From Caenorhabditis remanei (taxonomy: Eukaryota > Nematoda > Chromadorea > Rhabditida > Rhabditidae), in NCBI RefSeq assembly GCF_010183535.1, contig NC_071328.1, positions 16,492,001 to 16,556,000 of the forward strand: 64,000 nt of DNA, read 5' to 3'. Positions 22,183-31,984 of this stretch are shown piece after piece. Below the pieces are notes generated by a model, which had not been told where the DNA came from, searched no databases, and was given only the letters and a program-made list of their open reading frames with translations. Position numbers and translations under genes: made by a program. Position 1 is the stretch's first letter; each line of letters opens with the position of its first letter.

Positions 22183-24055
22183 CACAGGTAAAACGGGGAT
22201 GCCGAGAAATGGGTGATCGGCAGCCCGGAGGAGGTTCAAACGGGAACAACCCGCAGTTCAAACCCCGGGCCGCCGGCAGCCTGCCTTTGAGCTGCTGGCG
22301 GTTCAAAATTTGGGCAGCACCTACCCCCTATTATTGGTATTATACTTCGTTCTGAATACGATTTCTACTTTATTAGTCCTATACTTAGTTAACAATGTGT
22401 TTTAATGTAGTATTGTAATTCCTTCTTCGTTCATTTTCCCATATTCTCCGGACTTGTGATTTTTTCCGATTTTCACTCAATCTTTTTTCATAAAAACAAG
22501 TTACGACTGTTATTTTTGACTAATTTTCTTTTCGAAACGATAACTTACTGGCCTACCTCATTTCCAACTGAAAAATATTAACTTCGTTTCAATAAGAAAT
22601 TTAGCGAAACAACCCCATTTTCATTGAAAGATGTTTGAAAACCGACTTCCGCAACGCCCAAAAAATAAGAATTTTCAACCGATTTTCATTTCGGAGCAGT
22701 TCAAACTTACTTACTTACCTTTTTATCCACCTGAAATCGTATATTAGACTGTTCCGAAATGAAAATCGAAAGGAAACTCTATTTTGATTTTCGAAAAGCC
22801 GTTTTTCGTTGCCAAAGTCCAAATTTTGTTTCGAAAATAGCTTCCGACAATTTTCAATAGATAAATTTAACTTTTCTCTACATTTTGTAACTTGTTTTCA
22901 GTGAAAAAACTCGAGTTTAAGCGAAATACGCTTTGAAAATGGGGAAAAAATGACTGCCGGCGAATAAAATAAAAGTGATGTGGATTTACGGTAAACAACA
23001 CGCTCGGCCGGGATACCGGAGTGTCGTTGCGCTTTCCAGTGGAGGCTTCACTGCTTCCTGGCTGTGAGTCAATTAGCAATTAAAGAACAGATTTTAAAGC
23101 AAATTTTTAACAGAAAACACAAAAATCAGAGAAAGAACAGATCATTTCGAAAAAAGAAACACTTTTCTACAAGTGTCGGAAAGCAGAGAGTAGTTCCATT
23201 GTTCTAACACTTATCAAGATTCCAGAAGTGTAACTGGAAACATTAGGTTGATTCATAAGTCATTTAGTACTCTGAACAAGACTTTCGAACATTGGGAATT
23301 TGGCAAAACTAAAAAGAATTGTAAGTGGCAGTGTATAATTTACCGTAACACCTCTAGTGAGGTGTCGACAAAGAACTATGCTCAACGCGGTATATATTTT
23401 TCCTTAAAAGAGATATCAAAAAGTTGTCAACAGACAAAATATAGCTGAATACTTATAAGATATTTCTTCAGTTGGAAAAAGTGTGATAGCTCATGAGGGA
23501 GTTGAGATATTGAGCTCCAAACTCTTCCTACTGGGAGCACCTCTATTAGAGGTATTACTGTATTTAATCTTGTTATCCTAATCTACATTCTATGAAAAAC
23601 ATTTTATCTTAACTCTTTTCATCACTCTATCAGAAACCAGATTGCAAGAACTTGTTAAAATCACTATAGGCATACACCTTGAACCACCATTCGGCCGCCA
23701 CTGGCCTGCCGACGAACCACCGCTGACCAACCCGCGGTTCTTCAGCCGCCGTTCAGCCACCAGTCAGCCACTTTATCAAAATTATTAAATTTTTAGAAAT
23801 AAAGACTGTCATTAGACTAGAAAGGATTCTGAGGTATCGTACACAAAATTGTTTCCACAAAAGTTGTGAGTTTCTATAGGATTCTAACAATTTTTACTTT
23901 GGACCACTTTTGGGCTGTTTGCGGCTTGCCGGCCACCAGTCGGCAACCCTTCAGCTGTTCGCGGTTTTTTCGGCTGCCGACCGACCATTTTTCGCCTGTT
24001 AGCGGTTCTCAAGCTGCCGATCACCCCATTTCTCGGCATCCCCGTTTTACCTGTG
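22183..24055. mobile_element. second CACAGG-ended DNA element (1.87 kb)
   Basis: The ends CACAGGTAAAACGGGGATGC and its complement extend as an inverted repeat of about 44 bp with one indel. TT flanks both sides (22181-22182, 24056-24057). The related sequence at 25472-25500 (GCGGCGACACTTTAAAAACG) shows the empty site, which supports the 2-bp duplication. The interior is AT-rich with no transposase. Same terminal bases and duplication length as the element at 2629-3990, so probably the same superfamily. Confidence 0.65.
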
Positions 24056-24070
24056 TTGAAAACGTGTTCG

Positions 24071-24135
24071 AATGGCGCAGGTGGTTAGCGTCTAGGTGGA
24101 AAACAATTTTGGGCTGGTTCGACCCCTTCGCCATT
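24071..24135 (+). repeat. tRNA-like sequence with matching acceptor arms
   Basis: The 5' AATGGCG pairs perfectly with the 3' CGCCATT. In between are an A box TGGCGCAGGTGG and a B box GGTTCGACCCC, and a T run follows. Total is 65 nt. The T stem is weak and no good anticodon arm exists, so it reads as a tRNA-derived repeat rather than a functional tRNA. It forms the outer part of an inverted repeat with 24310-24439. Confidence 0.5.
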
Positions 24136-24439
24136 TTTTCTTTTTTTTTTTGTTTGATTTCTTTTTTTCCCAGTTTTTTCAATGTTTTTTTCTGGAAGCT
24201 ATCATATAAGCCTTTTTTGTACCACCATCAACGTGATTCTCTTCTGAATCCCTTTCAATTGATGATTATAAGAGAGATCTGCCGGTTGACAGATGGAGGT
24301 GCCGCCAAACTTATATGATAGCTTCCAGAAAAACATTGAAAAAACTGGGAAAAAAAGAAATCAAACAAAAAAAAAGAAAAAAATGGCGAAGGGGTCGAAC
24401 CAGCCCAAAATTTTTTTCCACCTAGACGCTAACCACCTG
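24077..24439. repeat. inverted repeat of two tRNA-like units
   Basis: Arms 24077-24210 and 24310-24439 are reverse complements over about 130 bp, apart from small changes in the A/T runs. Both carry the tRNA-like sequence and its T-rich tail to CTTATATGATAGCTTCC. The 99-bp spacer is unique. A SINE-like insertion in inverted duplicate or a fold-back element would explain it. Confidence 0.65.
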
Positions 24440-24454
24440 CACAGGTCGTCCGCC

Positions 24455-24600
24455 ACGGACGCAATATGGGCGATATATGGGCCGCGCGTGGACTCAGCAC
24501 GAATTCGCAGAGGATTGTATGTGGTCCGTAAACGGTCCGTTTTGAGTCCGCGCGCGGACGTAGTCGCTCTCACCGCCAGCCCTCTCCCTACTTTGTTTTC
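24455..24600. repeat. GC-rich sequence related to the 25.3-kb palindrome
   Basis: Holds GTCCGCGCGCGGAC-like and GGTCCGT phrases shared with the palindromic element at 25289-25693, in diverged form. Probably an old copy; ends not resolved. Confidence 0.4.
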
Positions 24601-24712
24601 CGGTTGAGATCGTCATTTAACAAAGAAGAATAGAGATAAAATTACTATTTTATTTAAAGAAAGATAAAAGGAACATTAAAAATGATAAAAATAAGAAGGA
24701 AGACACAACAAA

Positions 24713-25835
24713 TTACTTAGAAATTACAAATTTGTCCGCCAGCCGTGTCCTTGAAATCCATCGAAATCCAATTGTCGTAGAAGCAGTTTTCAGTCGTTGA
24801 TTTCCGTCTTTCCCTTTGTATTTCTGAAAAAAATAAATTACTTGCTGAATAAAACATAATTATTCAGTTAACTTACTTTCGAAAATGGTTTCCTCCGGAC
24901 GAAAACATATGTCGTGCTTGTGAAAGTAGTTCTGGCCAATTTTATCTAATTTCCTAACTGAAAAAACTTATTTTGAATATAAAATGCTGAATATTATCAC
25001 AAACCTTTGAGGAAATCGATGAATTGGTTCCATTTCAGCTATCGCCGCTTCTTCTCTTTTTGGGGCCAACGGACTGACTGAAAACACAATAATTGTTTGA
25101 TCATTCACAGTAAAATGCAAGAATTTTTCACGAAAAAAAATTAATAAGGAGAAATTTCAATAGAGAAAAACATAAAGTAAAGCGAAACTTTCGAAAAATA
25201 GGGAAAGAAACGTAAAAACTCCGTAAATGATAAAAAAATTATCATTATTCGAGAGAAGTCCGAGAGCTTTGGAAGAGCTGCTGCATGCCACGGCCGCGGC
25301 CAGCGCGCCCATATACGGTCCGCGCGCGGACGCCTGCCGCCCACTTCCACCTCTTTTCCCGAAGTCCACGCTGCGTCCATATACAGTCCGCAGCGGACCA
25401 AATTTCCGCTGCGGACTCTATATGGACGAAAAATGGGACTGAACCCGCATGCGGTCCGCACGCCGCAAACTGCGGCGACACTTTAAAAACGTGTTCGAAT
25501 GGCGCACACAGGTAGTTGGCGTTCGGACCGCATGCGGATTCAGTCCCATTTTTCGTCCATATAGAGTCCGCTGCGGAAATTTGGTCCGCTGCGGACTGTA
25601 TATGGACGCAGCGTGGACTTCGGGAAAAGATGTGGAAGTGGGCGACAGGCGTCCGCGCGCGGACCGTATATGGGCGCGCTGGCCGCGGCCGTGGCGGAGT
25701 TTGTGTTGACTTAGTACGAAAAGTTCGATAAGTTTGTGTTGGAGCCGAACGGAAGTGCTTCAGCTCTTGGGAAGACGATCTGCCTCTTTTGCGACGTGGT
25801 GTCGTTTCAACATAACAATGAGGGATCATTTTCAA
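24713..25835 (-). pseudogene. unknown multi-exon gene with a palindrome inserted in an exon
   Basis: Coherent minus-strand exons: 25835 to about 25694 and on from 25288 (one exon split by the palindrome), 25077-25015, 24953-24887 and 24823-24713, ending in TAA. Visible protein pieces: LKMIPHCYVETTPRRKRGR, STQTP joined across the insertion to HAAALPKLSDFSR, then PLAPKREEAAIAEMEPIHRF, KIGQNYFHKHDICFRPEETI, and finally TRLADKFVISK. The last three exons join in one frame if the acceptor TTAG/G at 24953 is used. The donor after SDFSR is not clear, and upstream exons are not found. Basic N-terminal part; family not recognised. The insertion breaks the exon, so this copy is likely inactive unless the element is skipped. 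Confidence 0.4.
25289..25693. mobile_element. 405-bp fold-back element with nested palindromes
   Basis: Arms 25289-25466 and 25522-25693 are near-perfect inverted repeats around a roughly 55-bp spacer that contains GCGGCGACACTTTAAAAACG. The ends CACGGCCGCGGCC are flanked by GC on both sides (25287-25288, 25694-25695). Within each arm smaller palindromes recur: GTCCGCGCGCGGAC and GTCCGCAGCGGAC. Much more GC-rich than its surroundings. Confidence 0.75.
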
Positions 25836-26252
25836 CTGCAAACAGACAACGTAGATTTTGAGCATGTCACGCCTTTAAGGCTGTTCCTTTTAAAAATTGA
25901 TGCAAAGGACATGTATTCCTCAGTTATTACAAACCAGCCCTTAGCAGAACGTCTCAATCATAGATTTATTGCAAACAATAATTTAAAATAACAATATCGC
26001 AATAATTGAAAAAATATATAATTTATGACCGATTCATGGTTGCCGACGATTGACGATGTTGTTGTTGTTGACAGCGAGAAGCAACACGGGGAAATCTGAA
26101 AATTCAGGCGGAGAGAAACGGTTTTAGTTCAATCAGAACACTAACTCGACTTCCACTTCTTTATGTTCTGATGTCTCCACCTCTTCGACGGCTTCCTCTC
26201 CTAATTCTTCCGACTCAACGGTTGGCTTGATGAACACATGTTACCGTTTCGT

Positions 26253-26560
26253 CTAGCCACGCGCCTCTTGTCCATTCTGAAGAAATTTTTCTATCTGTCA
26301 ATTGTATTAGTTCGAAACGAAAGTTTACCTCATCTACGCCCGTTTTCTCATTTAAATCATGCGTCTTCCGGAATCTCGCCTGTGTCTGGTGGTGCAGCGT
26401 AGTTGACGTCGTCTTTTCTTCTTTTCCGTTTACTTCGAAACCTGAAAAAAGTTCGATCGGAGAGAATCGTTTTGTTTCTTCAGCAACTAACACGAAGCAC
26501 GTCGGAAATTGATGTAGTCGTTGATTTGGAGTACATTTTTGACGTCGTTTCTCTTGTTTC
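26253..26560 (-). CDS. possible 3' exons of an unknown small gene
   Basis: Three pieces join in one frame: 26560-26492 (NKRNDVKNVLQINDYINFRR), 26441-26329 (FEVNGKEEKTTSTTLHHQ ... NEKTGVDE) and 26276-26253 (NGQEARG then TAG). Acceptors are ATTTTTCAG, TTTTTTCAG and TTTCTTCAG; donors GTTAGT and GTAAAC. No start exon was found. Alternative frames are open in the same region, for example an acidic VESEELGEEAVEEVETSEH near 26215-26160, so the true 3' end may differ. Hydrophilic, no motif recognised. Confidence 0.35.
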
Positions 26561-26727
26561 CTGAAAAATAACAAAACTGAACTGAAAGTATGTGAAAATA
26601 TGGCAAAAATACGTAAACGATAATGAAAATTGTTTGCGAAATTAAAATTTTTATAAATTTTCATTGAAAAATAGAAATATACGGCAAAAAACGGAGAAAA
26701 AATCGATTAAAACACGATTTTCTCATA

Positions 26728-26886
26728 CTGTTGTCTGCCGCTCGTAAAAAAAATCGAGTGAAATTTCATGTGCGGCGCTTGCGTTAAGCTCCGCCTTGAC
26801 TCCGCCCATGACTTCCAGCCGCACTTGCGTTTTGAGCGCGAAACTTTTTTTAGAAAATCCTTGGCCAAACTTTATTATTTAGACAG
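26728..26886. mobile_element. diverged relative of the palindromic MITE
   Basis: The right half has GAAAATCCTTGGCCAAACTT ending GACAG/TA; the left end CTGTTGTCTGCC follows TA at 26726-26727. Only the right arm clearly matches copies 1 and 2. Confidence 0.45.
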
Positions 26887-26971
26887 TATAAGGATAATTT
26901 TAACAGAGAAAGGTAATCTTGACAGAAACAATTAGAAAAATGAATAAACGATAAGTTCGGAAAAAAGATCT

Positions 26972-27718
26972 TCAAGCAGTATCAGGAAACGCTTTGAAAG
27001 CATCATCAATCGCCTTCATTTCACTGCCAAAATTCTTTCCAGCGGCGAGCATTTTGACCAAAATCATGTACTTGACACCATCTTCCATATAAGTCACGCG
27101 ACTGATTCCGGAGACGTTGGTCTGCAAGAACAAAACATCAAATTAATTTAATTACTATGAATCATGGATGGACGTGCTGTCGTTTTTCTTTTGTCTGAGG
27201 CGATTTCCAAGAACCAATTGGAAAATAAAAGGCAGACACGTTTTCGTTACGAAAGAAACGAGTGGAGAAAAAAACAATTACCGATACGAGAGCTTGGAAG
27301 AATCCTTGATGCATCGATTTCGATTCAATTTTCGTAATTATAACATTGTTGATTGGAGTTTCTTCCAAAACGGAAACATTCGCTCCCTCCAATTTGGAAT
27401 AATGAGAGAACACTACAACTTCGTAGCCTTCCGATGGATTTGTGTTTGGAACTCCTTTTTTCAACGATGCAACTTCATAGAAACGAGCAGAAGATGCCGA
27501 AAACATGAGACTGTGACGACTTTCGTGGCGTTTCAATCCAATTATCGTTGGGAAGGTTGATTTGCAATTCGATTTTCTGCAACGGAGTGAAACTACACCG
27601 TCTTGTTGATAATTATCCTGCAAAAACAAAATCAATTTTGGACACAAAAATTATTGGTTCAACTCACATCTGTCAAACATCCAAATTTTTGAAGCCACTC
27701 GAGTAGTTTTTGGCCCAT
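26972..27718 (-). CDS. 178-aa protein with one C2H2 zinc finger
   Basis: Exons 27718-27668 (MGQKLLEWLQKFGCLTD), 27617-27282 (112 codons) and 27121-26972 (49 codons plus stop), all phase 0 with TTTTTGCAG and TTCTTGCAG acceptors. Residues about 27-49 form C-X4-C-X12-H-X3-H (CRKSNC ... GLKRHESRH), a canonical C2H2 zinc finger. The middle (SARFYEVASLKKGVPN) and the C-terminal part (VSGISRVTYMEDGVKYMILV, KMLAAGKNF) look like a small mixed alpha/beta domain that I cannot name. A single finger suits nucleic-acid or protein binding; no nuclear signal was seen. Start chosen as the ATG after a TTTTCAGGCG acceptor-like site, which may be a trans-splice site. Confidence 0.7.
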
Positions 27719-28299
27719 CGCCTGAAAATTTCGGATGAAAAAATGGATTTTAAAAACAAAATACACTACACATGTGCGAGTAAAAACTTTACATACAAAA
27801 AATACGTAAATTATGTTTTCTTTCAAAAGAAGAACACTTGTTTTATGACAAGAAAAATACTACCGAGCGGAAATCGTGCCGAGACCATATCGCCCAACGA
27901 AATGTTCCTTTAAATGGCGGCCGTACTGTAGAGCAGTCATTGTAAACTATTTTTTCTTTTTTTGTGTGAAAGAAACGTGAAAGCTATAAAAAATCAGGTG
28001 GACACGGGAAAAATCAAATTTTGTTGCAAATTTATTGAAAAAGAAGCACGAATTTTTGTTAAAAAAATATTAAAGAATATATCATTCAAGAAAAATTTCT
28101 GTTTTTTGTGATAAGTCTTGTTTTTGACCCATTGATCACAGAAAAATTCGATTGAACTGATGATTTTTTTTAGAATTTATAGTAAAAGTTCTTTAATTAT
28201 CATACATATTCACACTTTGATTTAATACTAAATTTTTTGTCAAAAACTATACTTTTTTCAATAAAATTTCAAAAAATTCGAAAATTTTTCAAAATATGT

Positions 28300-28920
28300 T
28301 TCGAAAAGGGCCGAGTAGGAAGGCCGGGCCGGGTCAGGCCGAGAACATTTTGATTTCGGCCCAGGTATGTGTCCGGGTGGCGTTGAGCGCCTCGCATTTT
28401 CAGCCGAAATTTGAAAATGCGACGAGAAAGAGTGTGCGAAATGGAGAGACGCAGACGCACTCTCTCTCTCTCGATTTTACGCACTCTCTCTCGTCGCATT
28501 TTCGCCCACTTTGAAATCTTTCAGCGCCCAAAGCGCCTCCATAGGCACATCCCTGTTTCGGCCCGGCCCGGCCCGGCCCGTGAGAAGTCTGTAAAACAGG
28601 AACATTGTGTGAGAAAAGACAAAATGTTTTACTCGAAACCAGACTTGTCACGGGCCGGGTCGGGCCGAAAGCAGAAAAATTCTCGGCCCGCTCGTCCTGT
28701 TTAAAAAATTTTGACTTTTTTTTCGAAATTTTTCAAAAAAAAGTATAATTTTTGACCAGAGTTTTTAAACTTAATCAAAAGGTGAATACGCATGATAATT
28801 TAAGCACTTTTACACTAAATTTTTGAAAAATTTACAGAAAATTTTGTTAAAAAATGAGTACCCATTTTTGAATCCGGGCCGGGCCGAGAGAAAAATCGGC
28901 CCGGCCCGATTTTTGAGAAG
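28300..28920. repeat. GC-rich GGCCGGGCC fold-back repeats
   Basis: Runs of GGCCGGGCCGGG at about 28318-28335 and 28555-28580 (inverted), and again at 28645-28670 and 28875-28905. Inside, GCATTTTCAGCCGAAATTTG with GAGAAAGAGTGTGCG and its inverse bracket an AGACGCAGACGCACTCTC core. Two adjacent fold-back units are likely. A related piece is at about 47450-47510 and 47650 in the exchanger intron. Confidence 0.5.
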
Positions 28921-28954
28921 TCTGCTCAAAACTGATAAATTCAATAAAACCAAC

Positions 28955-29190
28955 CTGCTGATCGACACCATCTGTGGCCACTGAAGCGACGACCACGGTG
29001 ACCTGCTTGCCGCTTTTCAGCGAGCACGAGAGCAGCTGCTTGTTCATCACCACACTTCTTCTTCCAACACTTCGTCTCGTCTAGTTGACTCCAAATATTC
29101 GAGACGATTTCCGGATGGGTCAAAAGACGGAGGGGGTGGTTATGTGAGGGAATGAGGTTCCACCTGAAAATCAGATCGAAAATTATATAC
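28955..29190 (-). pseudogene. stray copy of gsk-3 5' UTR and first coding exon
   Basis: 29047-28955 encodes the same 31 residues as gsk-3 exon 1 ([10 protein letters not shown]...DGVDQQ) except M18V, and it keeps the donor CAG/GTTGG. The preceding 5' UTR-like sequence (GATCTGATTTTCAGGTGG onward) matches 40850-40976 apart from small indels. After the donor the sequence diverges into unrelated DNA, so this exon has nothing of its own to splice to. Confidence 0.8.
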
Positions 29191-29396
29191 TTTGGGAGAG
29201 AAGGAGGAAAGCGATGTTCTTTTTTTTTTAAAGATTTTGCGTGTCTAGATATCCGGATATCTGCCTGTACGTATACCTAGATGTCTGGATGTCCAAAATT
29301 ATCAACTGCCGAAGATATCTCCGGATGCCCGAATGTTACTCTGTCTGTGCTTCCAGTTATTCGGATGTCCTCAGATTTCTAGATATCAATACTTAC

Positions 29397-30410
29397 AAGT
29401 CGGTGTTCCGAGCACTTTAATGATCTCCACTAGCTGATCGACTCCAGAATCTCCTGGGAAGATTGGTCGACCGAGGAGGAGTTCTGCCATCACTGTTCCA
29501 GCAGACCAGACATCAATCGAGTTCGTGTAGTTAGTGGCTCCAAAAATGAGCTCCGGAGCACGATAGTAACGGGAGCAGATGTAGGAGACATTCGGCTCGT
29601 TGCGTACCAAATACTTTGCCGATCCGAAATCACAGAGCTTCAAAACTCCAGTCTCCGGGTCGATGAGCAGATTCTGTGGTTTAATGTCACGATGGCAGAT
29701 TCCGATTCCATGGATGTAGGCGAGTGAACGGAGAAGTTGATACATGTACAACTTCACGTAGATCATTGGAATCTGTTGTCGTTGTTTCGAATAGTGTCGG
29801 GCCACTCTGAAACAGTTATAGTTATAGACATCTGGGGTGCTTTTAGCGCGTCTAACCTGTAGACAGTCTCTGGAACGTATTCGAGTATCAGATTCAAATA
29901 CAATTCATCCTTCTTGTCACCACTTGAATAGAAGAAATACTTGAGTTTGACGATATTTGGATGGTTCAACTTCCGCATAATTTGCAATTCTCGATTCTTG
30001 AATCGTTTGTCTTGAAGCACTTTTTTGATTGCCACCATCTCGTTGGTTGTCGACAGTTTTGCAAGGAACACGACTCCGAACGATCCGTTTCCTATGACTT
30101 TCTGATCATAGTATGAGATTTCGACCTGAAAATCAAGGAAAATGAGTTATTTGAAGACTAGAGGAAAGTTGAATTAATTTCTAAATTCACTATTTTCTCT
30201 ATTTTGTACAAAATTATTATCAATTCCAACTCAAAACCAACCTACTAGTTGACTCCAAATATTCGAGACGATTTCCGGATGGGTCAAAAGACGGAGGGGT
30301 GGTGGTTATGTGAGGGAATGAGGTTCCACCTGAAAATCAGATCGAAAATTATTTTTATAGAGAGAGAGAGAGACGGAGAGAGAATTGAGCGGAAATTAGC
30401 AGAAAAAACA
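29397..30410 (-). pseudogene. inverted, truncated gsk-3 copy (exons 2 and part of 3)
   Basis: Minus strand, in order: 5' UTR-like sequence (about 30410-30246), a junction that removes exon 1, the end of intron 1, exon 2 (30127-29859) with [13 protein letters not shown] and VAIKKVL, intron 2, and exon 3 (29812 to about 29397) with [20 protein letters not shown] and [11 protein letters not shown]. Exon 3 stops at KVLGTPT and runs into GTAAGTATT and a sequence resembling the 3' half of gsk-3 intron 3. Protein identity to gsk-3 is nearly complete (Q to R in LLGRPIFPG). Start codon, C-lobe end and exon 4 are missing, so no complete kinase can be made. Confidence 0.85.
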
Positions 30411-30544
30411 AAAGAAAATACGATAAATGTAAGCAAAAATCTGATTTTTCCTCAAAAAGTTAAACAAACGTTCCAAAAATATACAATTTATCACAAATTT
30501 CTCCGAAAAACAAAATATTTCAGAAAATTTTCAGCCTAAAAACA

Positions 30545-31006
30545 ATTATTTGTTTGTTTGTTTCTTACGGTAAGCGTGGGAAAGTTCTGAAAAGTCCGCA
30601 ATTTTGCGTCGACTGCGCTTGCCAACGCGCACACCATTTTGAATTTTTTCTCTGGACTTTTTCGCTAAAAAACACATTTTCCGATAAAAATTGTATTACT
30701 TATCCGGCCTTTCTATTATTTTCCCACCAGAAGTAACGTTACCCTTTTGAAAACACTAATTTTCGGCCAAATCACCTTCAAAAACACATCAGAATGTGAA
30801 ACTCCGCCCACTTTTTCTAAAACGAACCCCGCCTCATTCGATACTCGTTTTTCAACCATTTCGGTATCTTAAATTTACAGAAATTTCAAAAAACCAGCTC
30901 GTAATTCAGCTTCCCCGTCTATTTCCGCTTCAAGGCTTTCAAAATGAGTATTTCTGAAAGTGGGAGTGGCCTAAAAGTGGGCGGAGTCTGAATTCCTACT
31001 CAGTTT
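30545..31006. other. intergenic, nothing recognised
   Basis: AT-rich with ordinary Caenorhabditis phrases (CCGCCCACTTTTTC). No gene or defined repeat. Confidence 0.35.
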
Positions 31007-31304
31007 CTACTCAATGTGTCCAATTTTCCATGAAATTCGTTGGTTACGTTCTCCTTTCTGAAGAAAACCGCCCAAAACCTCAAAAATCTGTGTGTCCGAA
31101 TGTCCGTCCCACCTTTTTAGATCAAAAAATTGATTTTTAGGCTCAACAACCAATAAAAATTTTAAAAAACTGATTGAAATTACCTTTCCAGATTTTTTCG
31201 CGCCGAAACGGGTCTCGTCGCGATCAGCTCTCAATGATGTGGTTTTTCAGCCGTTCCTCGTCTTCGCCACGTCTTCTGAAGGTCTCCTGGAAGTCTGACG
31301 TCAT
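31007..31304 (-). pseudogene. possible tiny gene with a frameshift
   Basis: From ATG at 31304 the frame reads MTSDFQETFRRRGEDEERLK then NHIIES and TGA. In the next frame LRADRDETRFGAKKSGK continues to a strong donor AAG/GTAATT (31184). After a 126-nt intron (acceptor TTTTCTTCAG, exon from 31057) comes KGERNQRISWKIGHIE and stop at 31007. A one-base change near 31225 would join them into a protein of about 60 charged residues. Either a decayed gene, a sequencing error, or chance. No homolog recognised. Confidence 0.25.
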
Positions 31305-31984
31305 CAGAAATGAGGTTAAATGCTCTCCACACTAATTAATCACCATACCGCCCGTCTTTTGACCTGATGACGTGGAAAAAACAATGACATCACGTGCCAC
31401 GTGGAATTTCTCACGCGGAAATTTATTTTCACGTGGAATTTTTCTTTTTTTCAAATTATCTTTCGGCTAAAAAGTTAATTTTTTCAGATGATTTGTCTCC
31501 TTTTTGACTTTCTGACGCCGACGGACACCTGGACACACCGATGGACAAGTGAGAGCGATTTGGAAGGAATTCAATGATTTCTGACGATTCGCCGATCGGT
31601 TTTAGCAGGTTTTTTGTGACATTTGAGATTTTCGAAGCAAAACTAAAAACTTTTTGCTGAAATATTGCTTCTGAATATGCTGAAAATCGGCGCCACTTTA
31701 ATGTTCAGATTTATCGCGGCTCCGAAACATAAATCATGCGCTAAAATCTCGAAAACCTGTCTTAAAAATCTCAATTCGATGATTTTGATGTCTTTCTGTG
31801 CTAACGAGTGTTCATATATTCAATTTACTCATTTTCAGACAGAAAATTGTTGCTGAAATCGCTGAAATTCGACCTAAAGCATATTTTGAAAGTTTGAGAC
31901 ATTTCTCGTAATATTCCGTGTCCAAATCTTCAATTCAGTAATTTTCCCTGCTGAAAATAACTTCAAAACTCTGAAAAATCCGAA

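Noticed and set aside
23241..23450. Mariner-like GGTTGATTCATAAGT end and ORF
   Set aside because: Only one end-like phrase is present, with no inverted partner and no transposase motif.
25227..25865. Long overlapping frames across the GC-rich palindrome on both strands
   Set aside because: They arise from the GC-rich inverted repeat itself; the same peptide appears in both arms.
29397..30410. Second working GSK-3 kinase
   Set aside because: No exon 1 ahead of it, exon 3 truncated before the end of the C-lobe, exon 4 absent.
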